DNA of 64,000 nucleotides. Origin: Paraburkholderia nodosa (GTDB lineage: Bacteria > Pseudomonadota > Gammaproteobacteria > Burkholderiales > Burkholderiaceae). The stretch covers positions 62,001-126,000 of the forward strand of contig NZ_MCNV01000009.1 in NCBI RefSeq assembly GCF_001718195.1. Direction: 5' to 3'. Below, in pieces: positions 9,321 through 18,536 of the stretch (position 1 is the stretch's first letter; the number at the start of each line of letters is the position of its first letter). Made by a program: the position numbers and the translations under genes. Under the pieces are notes generated by a model, which searched no databases, was not told the origin of the DNA, and worked only from the letters and a program-made list of their open reading frames with translations.

Positions 9321-9596
9321 TTACTGGCTTGCGCCCGAAGCAGCAGCCGGAGCCGAAGCGCCTGCATCCGAAGCAGCAGCGCCAGCGTCCGAAGCAGCGG
9401 CGGTAGCCGAAGCAGCAGCGTCGCTCGCAGCAGCAGCAGCGCCCGAAGCAGCAGCTGCCGAATCCGAAGCAGCAGCAGCCGGTGCCGAAGCAGCAGCAGC
9501 ATCGCTAGCCGGCGCAGCAGCTTGGTCGCTGCTCTTGTTGCACGCAGCGAGTGCAACAGCTGCCAGCAGGGATGCTACGAGGAGGGATTTCTTCAT
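9321..9596 (-). CDS. Alanine-rich lipoprotein
   Basis: A 91-residue protein with a classical lipoprotein signal: MKKSLLVASLLAAVALAAC, lipobox LAAC with Cys19 as the lipidated residue. The remaining 73 residues are mostly Ala, Ser, Asp, Gly and Pro in a loose AAASDA repeat with no recognisable domain, so it is probably a disordered membrane-anchored tail. ATG 9596 was preferred to GTG 9602 because an AAAGGAC ribosome-binding site lies about 7 bases upstream of it. The DNA is rich in GCA/GCC triplets, which makes length changes by slippage plausible. The function is unknown. Confidence 0.8.
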   Translation of the reverse strand: MKKSLLVASLLAAVALAACNKSSDQAAAPASDAAAASAPAAAASDSAAAASGAAAAASDAAASATAAASDAGAAASDAGASAPAAASGASQ

Positions 9597-9828
9597 GATC
9601 ACGTCCTTTTATGGTTAAAGGTAAGCAACAGCGCAAAATAATACCGGTAAATGTGCCCCAACACCGACCTGAGCCGCTGGTGGAGACGCACTGCAAGAGC
9701 GTGAATCTTCCCTACGGCCTGGCCGGAAATTATAGGCACTTTCGTATCGACCGTCGACAAATCCGGGGACAATACGTTGTCTTTCTCATACAAGCACTAT
9801 TTTAGTACGGTATAACAGTCCGAAGCGC

Positions 9829-11061
9829 TTAGGCAAGCACCCCGGTCCGAATCCAGCCCGCACGATACCACTCGTGTAGCAACGCTGTCACACACGAATC
9901 GTGTGAGAGTGTTACAAAGCGTTTCCCGTCCATAGAGCGCCTGTCGGCCAGTGCCGGCAGCCACTTTCTCGCCTCTTTGAGCAAGTACTGTTCCCCATTC
10001 AGGTAATACGACCGCGAATCGTAAAGCAGGATTGTCCTGCGGTCGAGTGTTATCCCGTTTTTTGCCGCTTGCGCAACGAAACGGGCTTCGTCGAGCGGTT
10101 TTTCGGGGGTGTCGAATACTACATTGGCTTTCGGTTCCGACAGCCACGAGCCCACGAACGAGGAGACGTCGGCGTCGCTCCAGCGCACTTTAGCAAGCAC
10201 GCCGCCAACTCGCTCTACGAGTGCCGCAGGAAGCTGCGCCGGGTGCGCCACGGCCGGCTGGTCGGGGTCGCGGTACAGCGTGTCCTTGCCGTTGCCGTTA
10301 TCGGCGCCGCGCTCGGCAAGCCAGTAAAGAAACTGGCTCGTCAATTCGTTCGTGGAAGGAGAACGAAAGCCGATCGAGCAGGTCATGCATTCGCCTTCGG
10401 CGATGCCGTCGTGCGCGATGTGCGGCGGCAGGTAGAGCATGTCGCCCGGCTCCAGCACCCACTCCTCTTCAGGCTGGAAGTTCGCGAGAATCTTTAGCGG
10501 CAGGCCTTCCTGCAGCGAGAGGTCGCGCTGTGCGCCAATGCGCCAGCGGCGCTTGCCATGCACCTGCAGCAGGAAGACGTCATACGAATCGAAGTGCGGG
10601 CCGACACCGCCGCCGTCCGATGCGTACGAGATCATGAGGTCGTCGAGCCGCGCGTCGGGCGCGAAGCGAAAGCGCTCGAGGAGGGCACGCGCGCGGTCGT
10701 CGTGCAGGTCGGCGCCCTGCACGAGGAGCGTCCACTGGCGGGTCTTCGGCGAAGGCAGTTCGTCCGGCGAGAACGGGCCGTGTTCGAGCGCCCAGCGGCG
10801 ACGAAAATGTGAGATGAGACGCGATTCGACATCGTCGTTGTCTGCCAGCGCGAAGAGGGCTTCGCGCGAGAGCGGCGCTTCGATGTCGGGAATCGCCTGG
10901 CGGATCAACAGTGGCTTTTTCTGCCAGTATTTGCGCATGAACTGCGCCGGTGTCAGGCCGCCCAGAAGCGGCGTGGCAACATCGGGCGCGGGGCATGCCG
11001 GGGGGAGGGAGGCGCGCCGCTTGCGCGCGTCCACCGGGTGGTCTGGGGACCGCTTCGGCAT
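9829..11061 (-). CDS. JmjC/cupin ribosomal protein 3-hydroxylase (YcfD/RoxA-like)
   Basis: A 410-residue 2-oxoglutarate/Fe(II)-dependent oxygenase. The family founder YcfD hydroxylates an arginine of ribosomal protein uL16. The iron triad is visible: H156-F-D158 in GPHFDSYDVF and a distal His in LPPHIAHDG (H214 or H217). The C-terminal half carries the winged-helix/dimer region (NGEQYLLKEARKWLPALADR). ATG 11061 gives a normal family length; the frame stays open to 11352 but that part is antisense to the neighbouring FKBP gene. It is divergent from the FKBP gene with only 32 bases between the starts, so their promoters must overlap. Confidence 0.85.
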   Translation of the reverse strand: MPKRSPDHPVDARKRRASLPPACPAPDVATPLLGGLTPAQFMRKYWQKKPLLIRQAIPDIEAPLSREALFALADNDDVESRLISHFRRRWALEHGPFSPDELPSPKTRQWTLLVQGADLHDDRARALLERFRFAPDARLDDLMISYASDGGGVGPHFDSYDVFLLQVHGKRRWRIGAQRDLSLQEGLPLKILANFQPEEEWVLEPGDMLYLPPHIAHDGIAEGECMTCSIGFRSPSTNELTSQFLYWLAERGADNGNGKDTLYRDPDQPAVAHPAQLPAALVERVGGVLAKVRWSDADVSSFVGSWLSEPKANVVFDTPEKPLDEARFVAQAAKNGITLDRRTILLYDSRSYYLNGEQYLLKEARKWLPALADRRSMDGKRFVTLSHDSCVTALLHEWYRAGWIRTGVLA

Positions 11062-11063
11062 CG

Positions 11064-11069
11064 TATAAT
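11064..11069 (+). promoter_or_regulatory. TATAAT -10 box of the FKBP gene
   Basis: A consensus TATAAT lies 24 bases before ATG 11094, with ribosome-binding site GGAGG between. No good -35 is visible at 17 bases upstream. It lies immediately beside the start codon of the divergent oxygenase gene. Confidence 0.5.
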
Positions 11070-11093
11070 GTGGTCTGTAATCTGGAGGATCGA

Positions 11094-11639
11094 ATGAAAA
11101 TTGCAAAGGACACCGTCGTGTCGGTCGCTTACAAGCTATCGGATGCGCAGGGCAATCTGATCGAGGAAAGCGACGAGCCGATGGTCTATCTGCACGGCGG
11201 CTATGATGGCACGTTCCCCAAGATCGAGGAAGTGCTGGACGGGCAGGAGCCGGGCTTCGAGACCCAGATCCAGCTTGATCCGCAGGACGCTTTCGGGGAA
11301 TACGATCCCGAGCTCGTGAAGATCGAGCCGCGCAACCGCTTCCCCGAGCCACTCGAAGTCGGCATGCAGTTCGAAGGTACGCCCGAAGAAGGCGACGAAG
11401 ATCTCGACACGCTCATCTATACGGTCACGGATGTTGCCGAAGACAAGGTCGTGCTCGACGGCAACCATCCGCTAGCGGGCATGGCGCTGCGTTTCGCGCT
11501 GACGGTCAAGGAAGTGCGCACCGCCACCGAAGACGAAATCGAGCATGAGCACGCGCATGGCGCGGACGGCCTCGAAATCATCGACGAAGACGAAGAAGAC
11601 GACGGCGACGAAGGCGCCTCGAAACCCACCCTGCACTAA
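11094..11639 (+). CDS. FKBP-type peptidyl-prolyl isomerase, SlyD-like
   Basis: A 181-residue cytoplasmic protein of the SlyD/FKBP group, which catalyses proline isomerisation and acts as a chaperone. Start MKIAKDTVVSVAYKLSDAQG is typical, then the flap (insert-in-flap) region around ESDEPMVYLHGGYDGTFPKI and DPQDAFGEYDPELVK, and the return to the FKBP domain at NHPLAGMALRFALTVKEV. The tail is strongly acidic (DEDEEDDGDEG). It has only a short HEHAH cluster rather than the His/Cys-rich nickel-binding tail of E. coli SlyD, so a metallochaperone role is less likely. GGAGG precedes ATG 11094. Confidence 0.9.
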   Translation: MKIAKDTVVSVAYKLSDAQGNLIEESDEPMVYLHGGYDGTFPKIEEVLDGQEPGFETQIQLDPQDAFGEYDPELVKIEPRNRFPEPLEVGMQFEGTPEEGDEDLDTLIYTVTDVAEDKVVLDGNHPLAGMALRFALTVKEVRTATEDEIEHEHAHGADGLEIIDEDEEDDGDEGASKPTLH

Positions 11640-11646
11640 GCGCCGC

Positions 11647-13020
11647 TCAATGCGCGAAGCCGCCTGACGCCGGTGCGCCGGGCGGCTGCAGCTGGACTGG
11701 CGGCAGGCCATTGCCGCTGCTGTTTTCACCGCTGTTTGCACCACCCAGGCCGTTCTGGCCATTCGCATCATTCCGACCGTTTAAGCCACTCTGGCCACCC
11801 TGCGTGGGCCACGCCGGCACGAGCATGCCGTTTCCGGACGGCGGCAAGGCGGGAGGCACGGCAGTTCCCGATGCGCCAGGCGTCGCGGGCGCGACGTCAG
11901 GCGACTGCGGCATGCCGGGAATCTCGGTCACATCCGGCATTGACGACACTTCAGGCATTTCCGGCATCGCGGGCGACGAACCCGCGCCTGGCGTGAACGG
12001 CGACGGCTGCACGGGCAACAGCGGTAGATGCTTCGGCACATCGTGCACGCTCACCCGCAGCGGCGTGCGGCGCGCCATGTCGGCGTCCACCTGCAGCCAT
12101 TGCGTAAGCGGATCGCGCAGTGAGAACGCGATGCGCGTGACGTTTTCTATCTTTGCGCCCTTGTCGTTGCGCAGCGGCTGATCGATCGTGAAGCCATGTG
12201 CGAGCTTCGAGTCGTCGGTATTCACGACGATGATCTGGCCGCGGAAAATCTCGGCGAGCTTCACGAGGCTGCGGCGCAGCTCGAGATAGCCGTCGCGCGG
12301 TGCGCGGTGAAAGCGCAGCCACGCGAAGCGGTCGGGACGCTCGTAATGCTCGGGCATCGCGTTGCCTTGCATGAAGATGACGATCGCGCGCGCGTTGCGG
12401 CGCTTCGCATACTCGGCTGCATGTTCGAGCCAGAAGCCGTTGGCGATCACGCGATCTTCGAACTCGCCGTTGCGTCCACCCGCATTGAGATAGTGATTGT
12501 TGCCGTCCGGCACGTTCAACCCGATGAACACGGTGTCGCCGAGCTGCCAGCGCACGTTTTCCCGGTACGGCCGGAAGCGCGAGACTTCGCTCTCGCGCGT
12601 GAGCGTCAAGGGAGTTTGGCCGAGCGCGTTGGGATCGGAGAAGAAGTTCTGGCGCAGGAAGTCGAGCCGCTCAGCGGGATCGTAGGCGCCCGAGCCGTTC
12701 ATGCCGCAGGTGACCCAGTCGCGTTCGCCGGGTACGAACACGAGCGGCGCACGTGACGCATCGAGCAGGTCGTGACGCTGCTCGTAAAGATGGTCAGCAC
12801 AGGTTTCGCGTGCGCCTTTGAGATTGCCGTCGTAGACCGTGAACGCGATTTGCGGATCGCGTCCGATGGCGTCGATGAGCCGCTGCGCCGACGCTTCCTC
12901 GGACTGCGAGGTGAGCGCGTTCGCCACGACCGCGAAGGCATAGCGCGGTGCTTGCGCGAACGCCGCGAGCGATGAACCCAGCGACGCAGCCAGCATCAAC
13001 GTGCACGACGCACGGCGCAT
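11647..13020 (-). CDS. Exported metallophosphoesterase-like protein, probably degenerate
   Basis: A 457-residue protein with a signal peptide (MRRASCTLMLAASLGSSLAA, cleavage near AFAQ). The N-terminal 250 residues follow the layout of a calcineurin-like phosphoesterase family that normally reads HVGDIK..G and then YTPGDNEW. Here the equivalents are YDGNLKG (residues 63-69) and VPGERDW (96-102), so the metal-bridging Asp and the Asn appear replaced. The C-terminal 130 residues are a Pro/Met/Gly/Asn-rich low-complexity tail. ATG 13020 begins the signal peptide; the longer frame to 13221 overlaps mutS. It converges with the FKBP gene (7-base gap). The fold assignment is inference from motif spacing. 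Confidence 0.6.
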   Translation of the reverse strand: MRRASCTLMLAASLGSSLAAFAQAPRYAFAVVANALTSQSEEASAQRLIDAIGRDPQIAFTVYDGNLKGARETCADHLYEQRHDLLDASRAPLVFVPGERDWVTCGMNGSGAYDPAERLDFLRQNFFSDPNALGQTPLTLTRESEVSRFRPYRENVRWQLGDTVFIGLNVPDGNNHYLNAGGRNGEFEDRVIANGFWLEHAAEYAKRRNARAIVIFMQGNAMPEHYERPDRFAWLRFHRAPRDGYLELRRSLVKLAEIFRGQIIVVNTDDSKLAHGFTIDQPLRNDKGAKIENVTRIAFSLRDPLTQWLQVDADMARRTPLRVSVHDVPKHLPLLPVQPSPFTPGAGSSPAMPEMPEVSSMPDVTEIPGMPQSPDVAPATPGASGTAVPPALPPSGNGMLVPAWPTQGGQSGLNGRNDANGQNGLGGANSGENSSGNGLPPVQLQPPGAPASGGFAH

Positions 13021-13096
13021 GATTTTCAGATAGCACGAGCGGGAACTGCCGCGGCCCGCCGGTTGCGGCGGCCGCGGCAGCGTCGCGAGGCGACGC

Positions 13097-15781
13097 TTAG
13101 CGCTTGGCGTCCGGCGCTGTGGCCAGCTCATGCAGTTCGTACAACAGGTCGAGCGCGTCACGCGGGCGCAGTTCGTTCGGATCGAGTTCGCGCAGCCGCT
13201 GAGCGACGAGCGACGCGCCACGATCCTCTTCGACCGGCACGGCGCGATCCTCCACGAAGGGCGCCTCGTCGTCGTATTCGGCGGCGGGGGCGGCGAACAG
13301 GTCGAGTTGCGGCGTGGGCTGCCCCGCCGATTGCTGCTCGAGATGCACGAGATGTTTGCGCGCAGCTCGGATCACGGCGGCAGGCACCCCCGCGAGCTGT
13401 GCGACCTGCAGGCCGTAGCTCTGGTTCGCCGGGCCTTCCTGCACCGCGTGCAGGAACACGATGCCGTGGCCATGCTCGACTGCCGAAAGATGCACGTTCG
13501 CCGCCTGCGCAAATTCCGCCGGCAGTTGCGTGAGCTCGAAGTAGTGCGTGGCGAAGAGCGTGTGGCAACCGTTGTGCGCGAGCAGATGCCGCGCGATGGC
13601 CCACGCGAGCGCGAGGCCGTCGAACGTCGATGTGCCGCGCCCGATCTCGTCCATGAGCACGAGGCTTTGCGGCGTGGCGTCGTTGAGAATGGCCGCGGCT
13701 TCGGTCATCTCGACCATGAAGGTCGAGCGGCCGCCCGCGAGGTCGTCGGCGGCGCCGATACGCGTGAAGATGCGGTCGATCGGCCCGAAGCTCGCGCGCT
13801 TTGCCGGCACGTAGCTGCCCACGTAAGCGAGCAGGGCGATGAGCGCGGTCTGTCGCATGAAAGTCGATTTACCGCCCATGTTCGGGCCGGTGATGAGCAG
13901 CAGCTTGCGCTCGGCCGAAAGCAGGCAGTCGTTGGCGATGAACTGCTCGACCTGCGCTTCGACCACGGGATGGCGGCCTTGCTCGATCTCGATGCCGGGC
14001 GCCTGCGCAAACGTGGGCGCATTCCAGTCCAGCGCGCGGGCGCGTTCCGCGAATGCAGCAAGCAGGTCGAGTTCCGCGAGTGCGGCAGCCACCCGCTGGC
14101 AATCGGGAATGAATGGCAGCAGCGACTGCAGCAGCGCGTCGTAGAGCGCCTTTTCGCGCGAAAGCGCGCGTTCCTGCGCCGACAGCGCCTTGTCTTCGAA
14201 CGTCTTCAGTTCCGGCGTGATATAGCGCTCTGCGTTCTTGAGCGTCTGGCGACGGCGATAGTCGTCGGGAACCTTGTCGGTCTGGCCGCGTGTGACTTCG
14301 ATATAGAAGCCGTGCACCTTGTTGTACTCGACGCGCAGATTGCCGATGCCGGTGCGCGTACGCTCGCGCGTTTCGAGGTCGAGCAGGAACTGACCGCAGT
14401 TCTCGGAGATGTCGCGCAGTTCGTCGAGATCCGCATCGTAGCCGCGTGCGATCACGCCGCCGTCGCGCACCATCGCCGCCGGTTCCGGCGCGACCGCGCG
14501 CTGCAGGAGCGCCGCGCACTCGGCGGGCGGTTCGAGCGCCTCGGCAATATGCGCGAGCGACGTGGCCGCGCCGCTTGCGGCTGCGACCTGTTCGCGCAGC
14601 GCGGGCAGTGCGGCAAAGGTGTCGCGCAGGCTGGACAGATCGCGCGGGCGCGCGGAAAGCAGCGCAAGGCGCCCGGTAATGCGCTCGACGTCGGCGATCT
14701 GGCGCAAGACGCTGCGCAAGGTATCGACGCTCGCGTGCGGCGGCGCCTCGAGCAAGGCGCCGATGGCCTGCTGGCGCATTTGCGCAATCGCGGCTTCGCG
14801 CGGCGGGTGATGCAGCCAGTGACGCAGCAAGCGGCTGCCCATGGCCGTGCTGCACGTGTCGAGCAGCGAGCAGAGCGTGGGCGATTCGGTGCCGCGCAGC
14901 GTTTCCGTGAGTTCGAGGTTGCGGCGCGTGGCCGGATCGAGTCCGATGTATTCCGATTCGGCTTCGACCTTCAGGCTGCGCACGTGGCGCAGTTGCTGGC
15001 CTTGTGTGGCCGCCGCGTAGAGCAGCAGCGCGCCCGCCGCGCCGCATGCGCTCGTGAGCGTTTGCGCGCCGAAGCCGTCGAGGCTTGCCACGTCGAGCTG
15101 GTCGCACAGGCGTTGCTTGCCCGAGCCGACGTCGAAGTGCCAGGCCGGCACGCGTGTGAGCGCGCCCGAACCGGCGGGCGGCGCCCAGGCAGCGGTTTCC
15201 GCCGGCATTTCCGCGACGAGGATTTCGGCAGGCCGAATGCGCTCGAACGCCGTGGCGACCTGTTCCGGCGCGACTTCCGCGAGACGCAAGGCGCCGCTGG
15301 CGAGATTGAGCCACGCGAGGCCCACGTTGACGGTCACGCCGCGCCGGTTGTGGCCGGGGCACACGGCCATCAGGTAGACGTCGTTCTTGTCGGAAAGGAG
15401 GGCGGCGTCGGTCAGCGTGCCGGGCGTCACCACGCGCACGACCTTGCGCTCGACCGGACCCTTGGAGGTGGCGGGGTCGCCGATCTGTTCGCAGATCGCC
15501 ACCGACTCGCCCAGCTTCACGAGCTTCGCGAGATATTGCTCGACCGCGTGATGCGGCACGCCCGCCATCTTGATCGGATTGCCCGCAGATGCCCCGCGCT
15601 GCGTGAGCGTGAGGTCGAGCAGGCGCGCGGCCTTCTCGGCGTCTTCGAAGAAGAGCTCGTAGAAGTCGCCCATGCGGTAGAACACGAGCGTGCCCGGATG
15701 GTCGGCCTTGATGCGCAGATACTGCTGCATCATGGGGGTATGTTGCGCGATGTCGGCTGCGCCTGCGGTGTGTGTAGCCAT
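13097..15781 (-). CDS. mutS: DNA mismatch repair protein MutS
   Basis: An 894-residue mismatch recognition ATPase. The mismatch-probing Phe-x-Glu motif is at residues 40-42 (MGDFYELF). The C-terminal ATPase has Walker A GPNMGGKSTFMRQ, the signature segment STFMVEMTEAA and Walker B LVLMDEIGRGTSTFDG. A helix-turn-helix dimerisation segment and C-terminal extension follow (LRELDPNELRPRDALDLLY). All domains are present and the length is normal. ATG 15781 is the natural start (MATHTAGAADIAQHTPMMQQY). The next gene on the minus strand upstream is the first lplT, about 100 bases away. Confidence 0.97.
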   Translation of the reverse strand: MATHTAGAADIAQHTPMMQQYLRIKADHPGTLVFYRMGDFYELFFEDAEKAARLLDLTLTQRGASAGNPIKMAGVPHHAVEQYLAKLVKLGESVAICEQIGDPATSKGPVERKVVRVVTPGTLTDAALLSDKNDVYLMAVCPGHNRRGVTVNVGLAWLNLASGALRLAEVAPEQVATAFERIRPAEILVAEMPAETAAWAPPAGSGALTRVPAWHFDVGSGKQRLCDQLDVASLDGFGAQTLTSACGAAGALLLYAAATQGQQLRHVRSLKVEAESEYIGLDPATRRNLELTETLRGTESPTLCSLLDTCSTAMGSRLLRHWLHHPPREAAIAQMRQQAIGALLEAPPHASVDTLRSVLRQIADVERITGRLALLSARPRDLSSLRDTFAALPALREQVAAASGAATSLAHIAEALEPPAECAALLQRAVAPEPAAMVRDGGVIARGYDADLDELRDISENCGQFLLDLETRERTRTGIGNLRVEYNKVHGFYIEVTRGQTDKVPDDYRRRQTLKNAERYITPELKTFEDKALSAQERALSREKALYDALLQSLLPFIPDCQRVAAALAELDLLAAFAERARALDWNAPTFAQAPGIEIEQGRHPVVEAQVEQFIANDCLLSAERKLLLITGPNMGGKSTFMRQTALIALLAYVGSYVPAKRASFGPIDRIFTRIGAADDLAGGRSTFMVEMTEAAAILNDATPQSLVLMDEIGRGTSTFDGLALAWAIARHLLAHNGCHTLFATHYFELTQLPAEFAQAANVHLSAVEHGHGIVFLHAVQEGPANQSYGLQVAQLAGVPAAVIRAARKHLVHLEQQSAGQPTPQLDLFAAPAAEYDDEAPFVEDRAVPVEEDRGASLVAQRLRELDPNELRPRDALDLLYELHELATAPDAKR

Positions 15782-15877
15782 CCTCGGTGTCTTGCTAGGG
15801 GTTCAGGGCGTGAGTTTAACGCGCGCCGATTGCATGTAAAGCCAGCCTTTCGGCTAACGCCGTCACAGCGGCTCCCG

Positions 15878-17176
15878 TCATTCGTCGACCTGCGCCTGCA
15901 TGTCCACGGTGCGCGCGTTTGCCGCACTGTGCCGCATGGCGAGCCAGATCATCGTGGAAACGAACAGGCCGAACACGACGATGATCCACTGCACGGGAAC
16001 CTTCGCGGTGAGCAGCAGCGCATACGCGCCGAGCATGAGCAGCACCGCGAGATTCTGGTTGAAATTCTGCACCGCGATCGAGTGGCCCGCCGAAAGCAGC
16101 GTCGCGCCGCGATGCTGGAGCAGGGCGTTCATCGGCACGATGAAGAAACCGGCGAGCACGCCGAGCAGCACCATCAGCGGGTAGGCGAAAAGCAGGTAGA
16201 AGGGCACGATGAACGTGCCGAAGCGCACGCCAACGCCTTGCGGAAAGAGGCCTTTGCTGTAGAACGCCATGCCGATCGCCACCGCGCCGCACAGTACGCC
16301 TACGGGCAGCACGCGCAACGAGGCGCGCAGCGACACCCATGCGGCTGCCGCGCCCGCGCCGAGCGCGATGCCGAGTCCGGTCACGCCCTGCATCACGGCG
16401 GCTTTCGAGAGCGAGAGTCCGAGATTCACGTCGGCCCACTTGAGCACGAGCAGTTGCAGCGTGACCGCCGCGCCCCACATCAGGGTCGTGACCCAGAGTG
16501 CGATCTGCGCGAGCTTGTCGGTCCAGAGCACATTGAAGCTATGCGTGAAATCGCCCATGAGACGAGCCGGTTCCCTGAGCCGGTTCTCGTATCGCGCGCC
16601 CGTGTCGGGAATGCCGATGTTGATGATCGCGGCGATCACATACGTGACCATGACGGCGAGCATCGCGAGGTCGGCGGCCGAATGGATCGCCGGCCACGGA
16701 TGGCGCGTGACGAAACGGTCGGCGTAAGTGGAAACGAGTGCGCCGCCCATCATCGTGCCGACGATGGTGGAAAGCACCGTGGCCGATTCGAGCCACGCAT
16801 TGGCTGCGATGAGCTTTTCGGCCGGCAGCAATTCCGTCAGGATTCCGTACTTTGCAGGTGAGTAAGCCGCCGCGCCGAAGCCGACCACGCCATACGCGAT
16901 CATCGGATGCACGCCCGCGATCATCAGCAGACAGCCGCACGCCTTGAGCGCGTTCGAGACGAACATGACGTGGCGCTTTTGCAGGGCGTCGGCAAACGCG
17001 CCCACGAAAGGCGCGAGCAGTACGTACGAGATCGTGAAAAAGATCTGCAGCAGTGGCGTCACCCAGGCGGGCGAAGCAATCACCGTGAGCAGCGCAATCG
17101 CCGCGATGAGGAGCGCGTTGTCGGCGAGCGACGACACGAACTGCGCGGCGATGATCGTGTAGAAGCCTTTTTTCAT
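15878..17176 (-). CDS. lplT: LplT-type lysophospholipid transporter, copy 1
   Basis: A 432-residue MFS protein with about 12 hydrophobic segments. The start MKKGFYTIIAAQFVSSLADN and the block GFGAAAYSPAKYGILTELLP are typical of LplT, which flips lysophospholipids across the inner membrane for re-acylation. In E. coli the partner acyltransferase Aas is adjacent; no acyltransferase is seen here. A close paralogue lies at 58280-59590. ATG 17176 matches the start of that paralogue exactly; a longer frame to 17506 is antisense to suhB. The suhB terminator lies just upstream, so the gene should have its own promoter. Confidence 0.88.
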   Translation of the reverse strand: MKKGFYTIIAAQFVSSLADNALLIAAIALLTVIASPAWVTPLLQIFFTISYVLLAPFVGAFADALQKRHVMFVSNALKACGCLLMIAGVHPMIAYGVVGFGAAAYSPAKYGILTELLPAEKLIAANAWLESATVLSTIVGTMMGGALVSTYADRFVTRHPWPAIHSAADLAMLAVMVTYVIAAIINIGIPDTGARYENRLREPARLMGDFTHSFNVLWTDKLAQIALWVTTLMWGAAVTLQLLVLKWADVNLGLSLSKAAVMQGVTGLGIALGAGAAAAWVSLRASLRVLPVGVLCGAVAIGMAFYSKGLFPQGVGVRFGTFIVPFYLLFAYPLMVLLGVLAGFFIVPMNALLQHRGATLLSAGHSIAVQNFNQNLAVLLMLGAYALLLTAKVPVQWIIVVFGLFVSTMIWLAMRHSAANARTVDMQAQVDE

Positions 17177-17218
17177 CGGATGCGTGCGTGGTCCTCTTGC
17201 AGCAGGGCGGCGGACGAA

Positions 17219-17242
17219 ACAAAAAAGCGGCCGAAGCCGCTC
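17219..17242 (-). terminator. Terminator of suhB
   Basis: On the minus strand the hairpin AGCGGC, loop TTCG, GCCGCT is followed by a run of T (seen as AAAAAA on the plus strand at 17221-17226). It lies in the 155-base gap between the suhB stop codon and the lplT start. Confidence 0.8.
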
Positions 17243-17331
17243 GATGCGCATGCGTGGGTCAGGCGTGACCTGGCGTGCGCTTTGCACGCATCGCGGGGGA
17301 GCCAGGCGTGCACCGCGACGCGCACGGGCGC

Positions 17332-18132
17332 TTATGCCGCCTTGGGCACGCGCGTGTACTTCGAGAGGATCGGCACCATCTGCGCGTAGATCTTCGGGTT
17401 GCCCGCGACGACTTCGCCCATGTGCAGGAAGTCCGAGTCGCCCGTGTAGTTGCCGATCAGGCCGCCGGCTTCCGTCACGAGCAGGCCGCCTGCGGCGACA
17501 TCCCACGGGTTGAGGCCCTGCTCGAAGAAGCCGTCCATGCGGCCGGCGGCGACGTTGGCCAGATCGAGCGCGGCCGCGCCCGGGCGGCGCAGGCCCGCGC
17601 AGGCGTTGGTCATTTCGGCGAACAGTTCGCAGTAGCTGTCGAGGCCGTCCTTTTCGCGGAACGGGAAGCCGGTGCCGATCAGGCCGTCGGCGAGACGGTC
17701 GCGGCGGCCCACGCGGATGCGGCGGTCGTTCAGGAACGCGCCGCGGCCGCGCGATGCGGTGAAGAGATCGTTGCGCGTCGGGTCATAGACCACGGCCTGC
17801 GTGACGAGGCCCTTGTGTGCGAGCGCGATCGAGACGCAGTAGTACTGGAAGCCGTGGATGAAGTTGGTGGTGCCGTCGAGCGGATCGATGATCCACTGGT
17901 ATTCGGACTCGTTCTCCGACTGGCCCGATTCCTCGGCGAGGACGGCGTGGTCGGGGTAGGCGGTCTTGAGCGTTTCGATGATGGCGGCTTCAGCCGCCTT
18001 GTCGACTTCCGTGACGAAATCGTTGTGCTGCTTCTTCGCGACCTGCACGAGGTCGAGGTCGAGCGACGCACGGTTGATGATCTGTCCGGCGCGGCGCGCG
18101 GCCTTGACAGCGATGTTGAGCATGGGATGCAT
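17332..18132 (-). CDS. suhB: Inositol-1-monophosphatase family protein SuhB
   Basis: A 266-residue Mg2+-dependent phosphatase. The metal-binding motifs are present: EES at 67-69, IDPLDGTTN at 82-90, and a C-terminal WDVAAGGLLVTEAGG block. In E. coli SuhB dephosphorylates inositol-1-phosphate and also joins the rRNA antitermination complex; either role may apply here. Start MHPMLNIAVKAARRAG is standard. The gene diverges from trmJ, the same arrangement as in many gamma-proteobacteria, which supports the assignment. Confidence 0.93.
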   Translation of the reverse strand: MHPMLNIAVKAARRAGQIINRASLDLDLVQVAKKQHNDFVTEVDKAAEAAIIETLKTAYPDHAVLAEESGQSENESEYQWIIDPLDGTTNFIHGFQYYCVSIALAHKGLVTQAVVYDPTRNDLFTASRGRGAFLNDRRIRVGRRDRLADGLIGTGFPFREKDGLDSYCELFAEMTNACAGLRRPGAAALDLANVAAGRMDGFFEQGLNPWDVAAGGLLVTEAGGLIGNYTGDSDFLHMGEVVAGNPKIYAQMVPILSKYTRVPKAA

Positions 18133-18536
18133 GAGCCAGGATCCTTGTTGTCCGGCGCTCGCGAAGGCGGGACGCGCGCCGGTGGTGCAAAAGATAAAAG
18201 CGTCTAACGATTGGACAGGGCGCGGGCCTCGAATGGACCTGCGGAACCTGTCCCGTCAACGGAGACGAATTGGATAAGAGCGGGGCGCGGCGGCGCTGTT
18301 GGCCAGCGACTTGCCGGGCGCCTGGCGGTCAGCAACACGGCTGCACGATTCGCCCGACGCGCGCGAAACCGCCATTTTACCCGAGTATCGGCGATTCCAT
18401 GGCTTCTCTCGGGCGGGATATCGGGATTTCTATGGATATGACGTTCGCGGCAGGAAGCGCATGAGCACACATCGCCGCGGCGCCGGGCGCGCTAACATAG
18501 ACATTTCAATCTCCTTTTCGCGGTTAGAGAACCATC
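18133..18536. other. Intergenic region between suhB and trmJ
   Basis: 404 bases between two divergent start codons. It must hold the promoters of both genes. I see no convincing -35/-10 pair at 17-base spacing, no strong hairpin, and no open frame with protein-like content; long frames here read Arg/Ala-rich and are shadows of GC-rich DNA. Confidence 0.5.

Noticed and set aside
9340..9520. Simple-sequence repeat array
   Set aside because: The GCA triplets are interrupted and stay in frame inside the lipoprotein gene, so it is coding low complexity, not a separate repeat element.
13130..16861. A 1243-codon open frame on the plus strand
   Set aside because: It is antisense to mutS and lplT, is Arg/His/Ala-rich, has no domain, and arises because GC-rich genes leave the opposite frame open.
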